From Pseudomonas linyingensis (GTDB lineage: Bacteria; Pseudomonadota; Gammaproteobacteria; Pseudomonadales; Pseudomonadaceae), in NCBI RefSeq assembly GCF_900109175.1, contig NZ_FNZE01000010.1:1-64000 (forward strand): 64,000 nt of DNA, written 5' to 3'. The position numbers and the translations under genes were made by a program. A model generated the notes under the pieces. That model was given only the letters and a program-made list of their open reading frames with translations. It did not search any database and was not told where the DNA came from. Below are positions 53,207 through 61,786 of this stretch, one piece after another (positions within the stretch are counted from its first letter, which is position 1; each line of letters starts with the position of its first letter).

Positions 53207-54589
53207 ATGAAGAAACACACGCAACTCGCCAGCATCATCGCCTGCGGTGCGCTGTTCGCGCTCGGCGCCACGCCGGTGCTGGCCAATGCTTCGGCGGACG
53301 AGCTGGCCAAGCTGGGCAGCACCCACACCTGCATGGGCGCCGAGCGCGCCGGCAACGCCGACGGCAGCATTCCTGAGTATTCCGGCAAGTGGCTGGGTGC
53401 GCCGCCGCATGTGAATTTCCAGGGCACCGGCAACCATCCGCTCGATCCCTACGCGGACGAAAAGCCGCTGTTCACCATCACCGCGGCCAACATGGCAGAG
53501 CACGAGCAGTACCTCACCGACGGCATGAAGGCGCTGTTCAAGCTGTATCCCGATACCTTCAGCATGCCGGTCTATCCCTCGCATCGCGATTTCCGCTTCA
53601 ACGACAGCGTGTGCGAGGCGACCAAGGCGAACGTCGGCTACGCCCACCTGACCGATGACGGCGAGGGTGTGGTGGCCAAGACCGGCGGTACGCCGTTCCC
53701 GATGCCGAAGAGTGGCCTGGAACTGCTGAAGAACGCCTCGCTGTTCACCGTGCGCCCGTGGACCGAGGAGTACGTCTCGGACAACGCCTACGTGCTGCGC
53801 GACGGCAAGATCAACTGGGGGCGCGTCCACTCGAAGAACCTGGCGCCGCACCTGGAGCCTGGGCGCATCGGCGACACCAACGGCCAATCGTCCTTCTACC
53901 TCAACGAGACCCTGCAGCCGCTGCGCGACAAGGGCGAGGTGAACACCGGCATGGAGTTCTGGAACGACAAGACCGAGCCGCGCCAGAGCTGGCGCTACGA
54001 CCCGGGCACCCGCCGCGTGCGCCAGGCCCCCGGCTATGGCTTCGACATGGCGTTCCCCGGTACCGGCGGTTCCATCACCGTGGACGAGGTGCGTCTGTTC
54101 AACGGTTCCGGCCAGCGTTACGACTGGAAGATCGTCGGCAAGAAGGAGGTGTACATCCCCTACAACGCCTATCGCATCCACTCGCCGGAACTCAAGTACG
54201 CCGACCTGCTCAAGCCCGGGCATATCGACCCGACCCACATGCGCTACGAGAAGCACCGCGTGTGGGTGCTGGAGGGCAACCTCAAGTCCGACTACCGGCA
54301 CCTGTACGGCAAGCGTCGCCTCTACATCGACGAGGACACCTGGTTCCCCATCGTTGCCGACAACTTCGACAGCCGCGGCGAGCTGTGGCGCACCTCGATG
54401 CTCAACTTCTTCTACGCCTATGAGACCCAGACGCCGCAGGCGGGTGTCGGCCTCTACCACGACCTGCTGGAGAACACCTACCTGGCGTTCAACCTGATCA
54501 ACGAGCAGCCCAAGGGCTTCAAGCTGAACGCCCCGAACTTCCGGGCGGCGATGTTCGGGCCGGAAGCCGCGCGCCGAGGCGGGCTCTGA
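53207..54589 (+). CDS. DUF1329 family periplasmic protein (copy 2)
   Basis: The 460-residue protein has a signal peptide ending near VLANAS (about residue 26) and the DUF1329 body: WRYDPGTRRVRQAPGYGFD, YIPYNAYRIHS, HRVWVLEGNLKSDYRHLYGKR as separate blocks, and YIDEDTWFPIVADNFDSRG. The start at 53,207 has GGGGGAGGG upstream. The reading frame is open far upstream, but that part overlaps the DUF1302 gene and is not used. The stop overlaps the next start (TGATG), coupling the LuxR regulator to it. Confidence 0.85.
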   Translation: MKKHTQLASIIACGALFALGATPVLANASADELAKLGSTHTCMGAERAGNADGSIPEYSGKWLGAPPHVNFQGTGNHPLDPYADEKPLFTITAANMAEHEQYLTDGMKALFKLYPDTFSMPVYPSHRDFRFNDSVCEATKANVGYAHLTDDGEGVVAKTGGTPFPMPKSGLELLKNASLFTVRPWTEEYVSDNAYVLRDGKINWGRVHSKNLAPHLEPGRIGDTNGQSSFYLNETLQPLRDKGEVNTGMEFWNDKTEPRQSWRYDPGTRRVRQAPGYGFDMAFPGTGGSITVDEVRLFNGSGQRYDWKIVGKKEVYIPYNAYRIHSPELKYADLLKPGHIDPTHMRYEKHRVWVLEGNLKSDYRHLYGKRRLYIDEDTWFPIVADNFDSRGELWRTSMLNFFYAYETQTPQAGVGLYHDLLENTYLAFNLINEQPKGFKLNAPNFRAAMFGPEAARRGGL

Positions 54590-55752
54590 TGGCGGAGGCA
54601 GGGGGCGCTTGCGCCCCTTGCCGTTCCGGGGCCATCGGCGGAGACGAGTTGCAGGCGCTGGTCGGCCTGGTCTACGAAGGCCTGCTCGAGGAAAAGCCCT
54701 GGGGCGGCCTGCTCAATGCCCTGCGCCGGCAGTTCCATGCCAACTACGTATCGCTGACCATCCGCCTGCCGAGCGCCGAGGATCGCGGCATGGTGGTTTT
54801 CGCCGGCGAGGCGCGGCCGCACATCCACGCCCTCTACAGCAGCTCGCTGTACGCGGTCGATCCGTTCGTCAACCTGCCGCGCGACACCGTGGTGATGCTC
54901 GAGGAGCTGATCGACGAGCGCGAGTGGCTGGGCAGCGTGATCTACCGCGACTTCCTCGAGCCACTGCAGGTGCGCTACATGATGGGTGCCGATATCCGCA
55001 GCGACGAAGGCCGCGAGCGCGAGTGCCGCCTGCGCATCAGCCGCCCACCGCAAGATGGGCCGTTCAGCGAGACGGAGCGGGCGCTGTGCGGCCTGCTGCT
55101 GCCGCATCTCAGGCGCGCGCTGCGCCTGTACGCCCACCTCGACCGGGTGGAGAGTGCCTGTCGGCTGTACGTCGGCACCCTGGAGCGCATGGGGATCGGC
55201 TCGATCCTGCTCGACGAAGACGGCGGCATCTGCCGGATCAACCGGGCCGCCGAGGAGATCCTCGCCGAAGGCGACAGCCTGCAGCTGCACAACGGCATGC
55301 TCGAAGCCGTCGCCCCACGCGACGACCGTCGATTGTGGCGGCTGATCAAGCAGGCCGCCGCCGGACGCAACGGTACCGGCCTGGTGGAGGCCATCGCCCT
55401 GGACCGCGGCGGCCAGCGCGGCGGCCTCAGCGTGCTGGTGCGCAGCATTCCTCTCTCAGCCAGCGCGGAGGCTGGTCGCGCGGCCGCCGTCGAGCTGATC
55501 CTGCGCGACAGCAGTCGCCCGGCGCAGCCCTCCGAACCCCTGCTGCGCCAGCTCTACCAGCTCACCCCGGCCGAAGCTTCGCTGGCCGTGCTGCTCGGCG
55601 AAGGCCTGACCCTCGAGGAAAGCGCCGTTCGCCTGGGCATCAGCCGCAATACTGCCCGCACCCACCTGCGCGCGGTGTTCGCCAAGACCGGCGTGAAACG
55701 GCAGACCGCGCTGGTGCAGCTGCTGCTGTGCAGTGTGGTGGCGATGGATTGA
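54589..55752 (+). CDS. LuxR-family transcriptional regulator
   Basis: The 387-residue protein has a C-terminal LuxR helix-turn-helix (about 325-385: LTPAEASLAVLLGEGLTLEE, then SAVRLGISRNTARTHLRAVF). A long N-terminal region with a PAS-like segment (LLDEDGGICRINRAAEEILA) may sense a steroid metabolite. It is translationally coupled to the DUF1329 gene, so it is expressed with the operon and may autoregulate. It is a plausible regulator of the palindromes at 317, 29,628 or 57,153, but no link is proven. Confidence 0.85.
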   Translation: MAEAGGACAPCRSGAIGGDELQALVGLVYEGLLEEKPWGGLLNALRRQFHANYVSLTIRLPSAEDRGMVVFAGEARPHIHALYSSSLYAVDPFVNLPRDTVVMLEELIDEREWLGSVIYRDFLEPLQVRYMMGADIRSDEGRERECRLRISRPPQDGPFSETERALCGLLLPHLRRALRLYAHLDRVESACRLYVGTLERMGIGSILLDEDGGICRINRAAEEILAEGDSLQLHNGMLEAVAPRDDRRLWRLIKQAAAGRNGTGLVEAIALDRGGQRGGLSVLVRSIPLSASAEAGRAAAVELILRDSSRPAQPSEPLLRQLYQLTPAEASLAVLLGEGLTLEESAVRLGISRNTARTHLRAVFAKTGVKRQTALVQLLLCSVVAMD

Positions 55753-55758
55753 CTGTGC

Positions 55759-55817
55759 TGTAGGGGCGAATTCATTCGCCTTCGCGGAGCGTTCGGGCGA
55801 ATGAGTTCGCGCCTACA
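55759..55817. repeat. REP-like palindrome, copy 4
   Basis: Arms as in the other copies, with a few mismatches in the second arm (ATGAGTTCGCGCC). It lies directly behind the LuxR gene. Confidence 0.85.
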
Positions 55818-55904
55818 GAGGGCATGCCCTGGATGGGCGTGCGGGTCATTCTGACTCTATTCGTAGTCGGGATGACAACAGTGATCTGTGTCTTTTCGAC
55901 TGCA

Positions 55905-55920
55905 TATTTCCGAGTATGGC
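55905..55920 (+). promoter_or_regulatory. conserved upstream motif, copy 2
   Basis: TATTTCCGAGTATGGC matches 13,979-13,994 at 15 of 16 bases. It lies about 90 bp ahead of the small membrane-protein gene. Confidence 0.45.
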
Positions 55921-56012
55921 GCTAGGTTATTGATCTACAAGGCACTGCACGCCTGGCACGTTTCATGATTGGTTATCTGCAACTGCTGAAACCTGTTGTG
56001 GAGGTATCTGAC

Positions 56013-56243
56013 ATGTCTGGCGTGCTCGAATCCCCCAGAAGCGTCTTCAATCTGGCCAACAACCTGGTGCTGTCCGGCGTGGCGATCCTGATCGTCGGCG
56101 TGCTGGGCGCCTATTGCTTCGACGAGGCCATCGGCTTGGGCCTGGTGGTCGGCTCGCACATGCTGACCATCGTCGGACCGTCGCTGGTCAAGATCGGCTA
56201 CGTGATGCGCCTGTCGGTACAGGACAAGCTGGTGGTGTGCTGA
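56013..56243 (+). CDS. small two-helix membrane protein, PpyR-like
   Basis: The 76-residue protein has two transmembrane helices (about 15-34 and 38-60) and the conserved-looking GSHMLTIVGPSLVKIGYVMRL segment. It resembles small Pseudomonas membrane proteins annotated as PpyR, but that name is a tentative recollection. GGAGG eight bases upstream supports the start at 56,013 rather than 55,965. Confidence 0.6.
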   Translation: MSGVLESPRSVFNLANNLVLSGVAILIVGVLGAYCFDEAIGLGLVVGSHMLTIVGPSLVKIGYVMRLSVQDKLVVC

Positions 56244-56262
56244 ACGGCTCGGATCAGCTCTT

Positions 56263-56288
56263 GTAGGAGCCAGCAAGCTGGCTCCTAC
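56263..56288. repeat. short perfect inverted repeat
   Basis: GTAGGAGCCAGC, AA, GCTGGCTCCTAC: a 12-bp perfect stem with a 2-nt loop. It lies between convergent genes and looks like another REP-type or terminator-like element. Confidence 0.75.
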
Positions 56289-56308
56289 CGTGTGGCGGGG
56301 GCGCGGTT

Positions 56309-57094
56309 TCAGCGCCCCTCGAAGCGCGGCGCGCGCTTGTCGATGAACGCCTGCATGCCTTCCTTCTGGTCGCGCGAGGCGAACAGCAGGGCGTTGGCCT
56401 TGCGTTCCAGGGCCAGGCCGGTCTCCAGCGAGGCATCCAGGCCGGCGATGATCACTTCCTTGATCTGCTCGGCGGCCAGCGGCGGCATGCCGGCGATGGT
56501 GCGGGCCATCGCCAGGGCGTGGTCCTGCACTTCCTCGTCGGCGACCAGTTCGCTGACCAGCCCGGCGACCCAGGCTTCCTCGGCACTGATCGGCCGGCCG
56601 GTGAGGGCCATGCTCATGGCCTTGGCCTTGCCCACCGCACGCACCAGGCGCTGGGTGCCGCCGATGCCGGGCATGATGCCGATGCGGATTTCCGGCTGGC
56701 AGAACTTCGCGCCGTGGCCGGCGACGATGATGTCGGCCAGCATCGCCAGCTCGCAGCCGCCGCCGTAGGCGTAGCCGCACACCGCAGCGATCACCGGCTT
56801 GGGGCAGTGCTGGATCGGCGCCCAGACCCGCTCGGTATGCCGCTGGTAGATGTCGATGGCACCGACGCCGGCCATGCTGGTGATGTCGCCGCCGGCGGCG
56901 AACACCTTGTCGCCCCCGGTCAGCACGATGCAGCGCACCGCCGGATCGTTGCCCAGCTCGCTGAAGTGCTGCGACAGCTGCGCCTGCAACTCCAGGCTGA
57001 GGGCGTTGGTGGCCTGCGGCCGGTTCAGGCGCAGGCGCGCCACGCCCTCGCTGGGAAAGTCGAGAAGCACGGGGGGAAGGTTGTCGGCGGCCAT
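56309..57094 (-). CDS. enoyl-CoA hydratase/isomerase (crotonase family)
   Basis: The 261-residue crotonase has the oxyanion-hole motif AAGGDITSM and VCGYAYGGGCELAMLAD, and a catalytic Glu in CQPEIRIGIMPGIGGTQRL. It hydrates or rearranges enoyl-CoA thioesters. It is divergent from the SDR/acyl-CoA operon at 57,233 and likely shares its pathway in steroid side-chain or ring C/D catabolism. The precise substrate is not evident. Confidence 0.88.
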   Translation of the reverse strand: MAADNLPPVLLDFPSEGVARLRLNRPQATNALSLELQAQLSQHFSELGNDPAVRCIVLTGGDKVFAAGGDITSMAGVGAIDIYQRHTERVWAPIQHCPKPVIAAVCGYAYGGGCELAMLADIIVAGHGAKFCQPEIRIGIMPGIGGTQRLVRAVGKAKAMSMALTGRPISAEEAWVAGLVSELVADEEVQDHALAMARTIAGMPPLAAEQIKEVIIAGLDASLETGLALERKANALLFASRDQKEGMQAFIDKRAPRFEGR

Positions 57095-57152
57095 GCGCGA
57101 CCTCTCTATAGGGCAGGAGGGATGGCCGCATTGTTCGCAGGCTTCGGACTGT

Positions 57153-57180
57153 CACTCATCGTCCGTTTGAACGACGAGTG
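57153..57180. promoter_or_regulatory. imperfect dyad in divergent promoter region
   Basis: CACTC and GAGTG flank CGTT-TG-AACG, and TCGTCCG inside matches the half-site of the palindrome at 29,628. It lies between the crotonase (-) and SDR (+) genes. Confidence 0.4.
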
Positions 57181-57232
57181 TGGCGCGAGCCTGCCCCTAG
57201 AGTGAAGCCATGCAGCTATGAAGGAGCATGCA

Positions 57233-58015
57233 ATGGCCACTCAGAACCTCGATTTCACCGGCAAGGTGGTGCTGGTCACCGGCGGCACCAAGGGCGTCGG
57301 CGCGGGCATCGCGCAGAGCTATCTCGCCGCCGGCGCCCGCGTGCTGGTCTGCGGGCGCAATGCCCCGGAGACACTGCCGGAAGCCGACGGCCGCCAGGCC
57401 GAGTTCCTCGCCGCCGACGTGCGCGACGCCGATTCGCTGGCCACCCTGTTCGCGGTGATCGAGGAGCGCTGCGGGCGTCTCGACGTGCTGGTCAACAACG
57501 CCGGTGGCAGCCCCCACGTGCTGGCTGCCGACGCCTCGCCACGTTTCCACGAGGGCATCATCCGTCTCAACCTGATCGCCCCGCTCAACGTCGCCCAGCA
57601 CGCCAACCGGCTGATGCAGCGCCAGGAGCAGGGCGGCGTGATCGTGTTCATCGGCAGCATCAGCGCCCTGCGTCCCTCGCCGGGCACCGCCGCCTACGGC
57701 GCGGCCAAGGCTGGCGTGCTGGCGTTGGTGACCTCGCTGGCGGTGGAGTGGGCGCCCAAGGTACGCGTGGTCACCGTCAGCCCGGGGCTGGTGCAGACCG
57801 AGCAGGCGCACCTGCACTACGGCGACGAGGCGGGCATTGCCGCAGTCGGCGCCACCATCCCGGCCGGGCGCATGGCCAGTCCCGAGGACATCGGCAACGC
57901 CTGCCTGTACATCGCCTCGCCGCTGGCCGGTTACGCCAGTGGCTGCAACCTCCTGCTGCACGGGGGCGGGGAACGACCCGCCTTCCTCGCCGCAGCCAAT
58001 TCCGCCCATCAATGA
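57233..58015 (+). CDS. short-chain dehydrogenase/reductase
   Basis: The 260-residue SDR has VTGGTKGVGAG, NNAGGSPHV, a Ser in FIGSISALR and YGAAK (YxxxK), ending in a HGGGERPAF tail. It is the first gene of the beta-oxidation operon and may oxidise a 3-hydroxyacyl-CoA or a steroid hydroxyl. AAGGAG six bases before the ATG decides the start. Its stop overlaps the earliest possible start of the next gene. Confidence 0.85.
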   Translation: MATQNLDFTGKVVLVTGGTKGVGAGIAQSYLAAGARVLVCGRNAPETLPEADGRQAEFLAADVRDADSLATLFAVIEERCGRLDVLVNNAGGSPHVLAADASPRFHEGIIRLNLIAPLNVAQHANRLMQRQEQGGVIVFIGSISALRPSPGTAAYGAAKAGVLALVTSLAVEWAPKVRVVTVSPGLVQTEQAHLHYGDEAGIAAVGATIPAGRMASPEDIGNACLYIASPLAGYASGCNLLLHGGGERPAFLAAANSAHQ

Positions 58016-58068
58016 CCGAAGTCGGCGCGCCCGCAGTGCGGGCCGCCCTCAATACCGAGGAGACGATC

Positions 58069-59046
58069 TTGGCAGAACAAGAATTCATGCCCGCCGTGCG
58101 GGCCATGGTGGGACGCGAGTACGGTCGCGTCTACGCCTGGGACGCGGTGAACGCGCCGATGATCCGCCAGTGGTGCGAGGTCATGGGCGTCGACAATCCG
58201 CTCTACACCGACGCCGACTACGCGGCCACCACCGAGCACGGCGGCATCGTCGCGCCGCCGGCGATGCTGCAGGCCTGGTGCCTCGAAGGCCTGCATATGA
58301 ACAACTATGCGCCGGGCTCTACCGACGAGAACCCCTACGAGGTGCTCAAGCTGCTGGAAGCCAATGGCTTCGCCTCGGTGGTGGCGGTCAACTCCGACCT
58401 GAGCTTCGCGCGCTACGTGAAGCTCGGTGAGAAGCTCTACTACACCACCCGTCTGGACGCGGTGGGCGACGAGAAGACCACCGCGCTGGGCACCGGCTAC
58501 TTCGTCACCCTGGTAATGAGCTTCTTCTCCGAGCAACCGGAGGGCGACGAGCAGGTCGGCCAGTTGCTGTTCCGCGTGTTCAAGTTCCGCCCGGCCAATC
58601 CGGTCAAGCCGGCCAGCGAAGGCGAGGGCGCCGCGGCGATTCCGAAGTTCAAGCGACCCAAGCCCGGCATCAGCGACGACACCCGCTTCTTCTGGGAAGG
58701 CTGCGCCGAAGGCAAGCTGCTGATCCAGCGCTGCACCGCCTGCAACACCCTGCGTCATCCGCCGGGTCCGGTGTGCAGCAGTTGCCATTCGTTCGAATGG
58801 GACAGCGTACAGGCTTCCGGCAAGGGCTCGATCTACTCCTTCGTGGTCATGCACTACCCCGAGGTACCACCGTTCGACTACCCGAACCCGATCGGCCTGA
58901 TCGAGCTGGAGGAGGGCGTGCGCCTGACCGCCGGGCTGGTCGGCGTCAAGCGCGACGAGCTGGCCATCGGCCAGGCCGTGCAGGTCGAGTTCCACACCTT
59001 CGACGACGAGCTGATCCTGCCGTTGTTCCGGCCGGTAGCCCAGTGA
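58069..59046 (+). CDS. MaoC-like/DUF35 (ChsH2-like) fusion protein
   Basis: The 325-residue protein joins an N-terminal MaoC-like hot-dog domain (about 1-150) to a C-terminal zinc ribbon (CTACN ... CSSCH near residue 223) and OB-fold DUF35 domain. In Mycobacterium, ChsH2 of this layout pairs with ChsH1 as hydratase, and its DUF35 part binds the aldolase Ltp2. Both partners lie downstream here (60,162 and 60,601). The TTG at 58,069 with GAGGAG upstream is preferred over an ATG at 58,012 that overlaps the SDR stop. Confidence 0.85.
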   Translation: MAEQEFMPAVRAMVGREYGRVYAWDAVNAPMIRQWCEVMGVDNPLYTDADYAATTEHGGIVAPPAMLQAWCLEGLHMNNYAPGSTDENPYEVLKLLEANGFASVVAVNSDLSFARYVKLGEKLYYTTRLDAVGDEKTTALGTGYFVTLVMSFFSEQPEGDEQVGQLLFRVFKFRPANPVKPASEGEGAAAIPKFKRPKPGISDDTRFFWEGCAEGKLLIQRCTACNTLRHPPGPVCSSCHSFEWDSVQASGKGSIYSFVVMHYPEVPPFDYPNPIGLIELEEGVRLTAGLVGVKRDELAIGQAVQVEFHTFDDELILPLFRPVAQ

Positions 59047-59056
59047 GGAGCGCAGC

Positions 59057-60190
59057 ATGGATTTCGAACTGAACGAGGAACAGCGCGCCATCGCCGAGAT
59101 GGCCGGCAGCCTGTTCGCCGACTACTGCACGGACGAGCGTCTGCGCGCCTTTGACGGCTCCGGCGAGCCGTTCATGGCCACGCTGTGGCAGAGCTGCGTG
59201 GAAACCGGCCTGCACGCCCTGGCCATCCCCGAGGACTTCGGCGGCAGCGGCCTGGGCATGACCGAGCTGATGCTGGTGCTGGAGGCGCAGGGCCGCGCGC
59301 TGGGGCAGGTGCCGCTGTGGCGTCACCAGCTGGCGGCGGCGCTGCTGGGCCGCTTCGGCGGCGAGCGCGCCCTGCCGCTGGTGCGGGCGGCAGCCGAGAA
59401 TTCGCTGCTGCTTGGCCTGTCGCTGGACGGCCAGGGCCGAGCGCTGGGCATCGAGCTGGAAGCCCGCCCGCGGGTCAGCGGCTGGAGCCTGGAGGGCCGG
59501 GTTGCGGCGCTGCCGCAGGGCGGCCAGGCCGGCGCTGCCGTGGTGGTCGCGCAGTTCCCGCAGGGTCCGCGACTGGTCCTGCTGGAGCTGGATACCGCGG
59601 GCGTGACGCGCACCTGCGGCGTGCTGACCCACGGCGAAGCGGTGGCTGACCTGCAGCTGGACGGCGTACTGATCGGCGCCGACCAAGTGTTGCCGGAGGC
59701 CGCGCTGGACTGGCTGGAAAGCCGCGCCATCGCCGCGCTGGCCGCCCTGCAGCTGGGCGTTTCCGCCGAACAGATCCGCCGCACGGTCGAGTACGTCAGC
59801 GAGCGCCGCCAGTTCGACCGCGCCATCGGCAGCTTTCAGGCGGTGCAGATGAGCATGGCCGACGCGCACATCGCCCTCGAAGCGCTGCGCTCGTCGCTGT
59901 GGCAGCTGGTCTACCGCCTCGACGCTGGCCTGCCGGCGACCGCCGAGGCGCTGGCGACCAAGTATCTCGCCTGCGAGGCCGGCCATCTGGTCGGCCACAA
60001 GGCGCAACACGTGCACGGCGGCATCGGCGTCGACCTGACCTACCCGATCCACCGCTACCTCTACTGGAGTCGCGCCCTGGGCATCACCCTGGGCGGCGCT
60101 GCCGCAAGCCTGGAGCGCCTCGGCGACTGGCTGGCCAACAACGACAAGCTGGGATGGAAATATGACCTCGATGAAAACCAAGGCATTTGA
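59057..60190 (+). CDS. acyl-CoA dehydrogenase, probable subunit of a heteromeric enzyme
   Basis: The 377-residue protein has the acyl-CoA dehydrogenase fold, with the FAD-binding segment RRQFDRAIGSFQAVQ and the HGGIGVDLTYPIHRYLYW end. The usual C-terminal catalytic Glu is absent (TLGGAAASLE). Steroid-type dehydrogenases (ChsE1/ChsE2, Scd1A/Scd1B) work as heteromers with the active Glu on one subunit. The gene at 61,787 is the likely partner. It overlaps the MaoC gene by 29 bp. Confidence 0.85.
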   Translation: MDFELNEEQRAIAEMAGSLFADYCTDERLRAFDGSGEPFMATLWQSCVETGLHALAIPEDFGGSGLGMTELMLVLEAQGRALGQVPLWRHQLAAALLGRFGGERALPLVRAAAENSLLLGLSLDGQGRALGIELEARPRVSGWSLEGRVAALPQGGQAGAAVVVAQFPQGPRLVLLELDTAGVTRTCGVLTHGEAVADLQLDGVLIGADQVLPEAALDWLESRAIAALAALQLGVSAEQIRRTVEYVSERRQFDRAIGSFQAVQMSMADAHIALEALRSSLWQLVYRLDAGLPATAEALATKYLACEAGHLVGHKAQHVHGGIGVDLTYPIHRYLYWSRALGITLGGAAASLERLGDWLANNDKLGWKYDLDENQGI

Positions 60191-60581
60191 CGACGTGCGC
60201 CCCGGCGAAGCGCTGCCGGAGCTGGCGATCCCGATCACCGTGCAGCTGATTGCCGCCGGCGCCATCGCCACCCGCGACTACTTCCCCGGCCACCACGACA
60301 AGGACGCCGCGCGCGAGCTCGGCTCGCCCCACGTGTTCATGAACATCCTCACCACCAGCGGCCTGGTGCAGCGCTACGTCGAGAGCTGGGCCGGCCCCGC
60401 CGCGCGCTTCGCCGACCTGAAGATCAAGCTCGGTGCGCCCAACTATCCGGGCGACACCATGACCTTCAGTGGCGAAGTGACCAGCCAGGATGCCGCCAGC
60501 CGCACCGTGCAGGTGACGCTGAAAGGCAAGAACTCCATGGGCAACCACGTGACCGGTACGGCCACGCTGGTCCTGCCCTGA
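60162..60581 (+). CDS. MaoC-like hydratase (ChsH1-like)
   Basis: The 139-residue single hot-dog domain protein has the hydratase-2 motif ATRDYFPGHHDKDAARELG, including the catalytic Asp/His pair, and a FMNILTTSGLVQRY helix. By context it forms an enoyl-CoA hydratase with the ChsH2-like protein at 58,069. The start lies within the preceding dehydrogenase gene. Confidence 0.85.
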   Translation: MTSMKTKAFDDVRPGEALPELAIPITVQLIAAGAIATRDYFPGHHDKDAARELGSPHVFMNILTTSGLVQRYVESWAGPAARFADLKIKLGAPNYPGDTMTFSGEVTSQDAASRTVQVTLKGKNSMGNHVTGTATLVLP

Positions 60582-60600
60582 TACGCGGGAGCGCAGAACA

Positions 60601-61776
60601 ATGACCGATACATCGATTTCCGGGCGCGCCGCCATCGTCGGGCTGGGTGCCACTGAATTCTCCAAGAACTCCGGGCGCACCGAGCTGCGCCTGGCCATGG
60701 AAGCGACCCTGGGCGCGCTGGCCGATGCTGGCATCGACCCGTCCGAGGTGGAGGGCTTCAGCTCCTACACCATGGACAACGTGCCCGAATACGAAGTGGC
60801 GCGCCTGCTCGGCTGCAAGAACGTCAAGTTCTTCTCGCAGATCCCCCACGGCGGCGGCGGCGCCTGCGCGCCGCTGATGCATGCGGCCATGGCCGTGGCC
60901 ACCGGCGTGGCCAAGGTGGTGGTGGTGTACCGGGCGATGAACGAGCGCTCCTGGTACCGCTTCGGCAAGCCGCACGACTTCGGCGGCGCGCCGATCTACG
61001 ACGCGGTCAACTACGGCTGGTACATGCCGCATGGCTTCCATACCCCGGCCGCCTGGGTCGGCATGTTCGCCCAGCGCTACATGCACACCTACGGCGCCAC
61101 CAGCGAGGATTTCGGTCGCGTGGCCGTGGCGGTACGCGACTTCGCCGCCACCAACCCGGCGGCGTTCTTCTACGGCAAGCCGATCACCCTCGAGGAGCAC
61201 CAGGCCTCGCGCTGGATCTGCGAGCCGCTGCACCTGCTCGACTGCTGCCAGGAGTCCGACGGCGCGGTGGCCATGGTCATCACCTCGGCCGAACGCGCCC
61301 GCGACCTGCGCCAGAAGCCGGTGATCATCAAGGGCGCCTCGCAGGGCATCGCCGAAGGCCAGCAGAGCATGACCTCCTTCTACCGCGCGGACATCACCGG
61401 CCTGCCGGAGATGGGCGTGGTGGCCAAGGAGCTGTACGCGCAGTCCGGCCTCGGCCCGCAGGACCTGCAGACCGCGGTGATCTACGACCACTTCACCCCG
61501 TTCGTGCTGCCGCAGCTGGAGGAGTTCGGCTTCTGCAAGCGCGGCGAGGCCAAGGACTTCATCCGCGACGGCCTGCACGCCCGCGGCGGCAGCCTGCCGA
61601 TCAACACCCACGGCGGCCAGTTGGGCGAGGCCTACATCCACGGCATGAACGGCGTGGCCGAGGGCGTGCGCCAGGTGCGCGGCACCTCGGTCAACCAGGT
61701 CGCCGGCGCGGAGAACGTGCTGGTCACCGCCGGCACCGGCGTGCCCACCAGCGGCCTGATCCTCGGCGCAGCATAA
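60601..61776 (+). CDS. lipid-transfer protein/thiolase-like aldolase (Ltp2/Sal1 type)
   Basis: The 391-residue thiolase-superfamily protein has SQIPHGGGGACAP, GASQGIAEG, the YDHFTPFVLPQLEEFG block and NTHGGQLGEAYIHGMNG. In place of thiolytic cysteines, the Ltp2 group uses tyrosines; one lies in GEAY. It would perform the retro-aldol step that releases the shortened side chain. The operon order hydratase-dehydrogenase-hydratase-aldolase fits the known side-chain sequence. Confidence 0.88.
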   Translation: MTDTSISGRAAIVGLGATEFSKNSGRTELRLAMEATLGALADAGIDPSEVEGFSSYTMDNVPEYEVARLLGCKNVKFFSQIPHGGGGACAPLMHAAMAVATGVAKVVVVYRAMNERSWYRFGKPHDFGGAPIYDAVNYGWYMPHGFHTPAAWVGMFAQRYMHTYGATSEDFGRVAVAVRDFAATNPAAFFYGKPITLEEHQASRWICEPLHLLDCCQESDGAVAMVITSAERARDLRQKPVIIKGASQGIAEGQQSMTSFYRADITGLPEMGVVAKELYAQSGLGPQDLQTAVIYDHFTPFVLPQLEEFGFCKRGEAKDFIRDGLHARGGSLPINTHGGQLGEAYIHGMNGVAEGVRQVRGTSVNQVAGAENVLVTAGTGVPTSGLILGAA

Positions 61777-61786
61777 GGAGCGCGAC

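Noticed and set aside
51380-54589. Single 1069-codon open frame
   Set aside because: Its first 600 codons run out of frame through the DUF1302 gene and have arginine/proline-rich composition. The real gene in that frame begins at 53,207 after a strong ribosome binding site.
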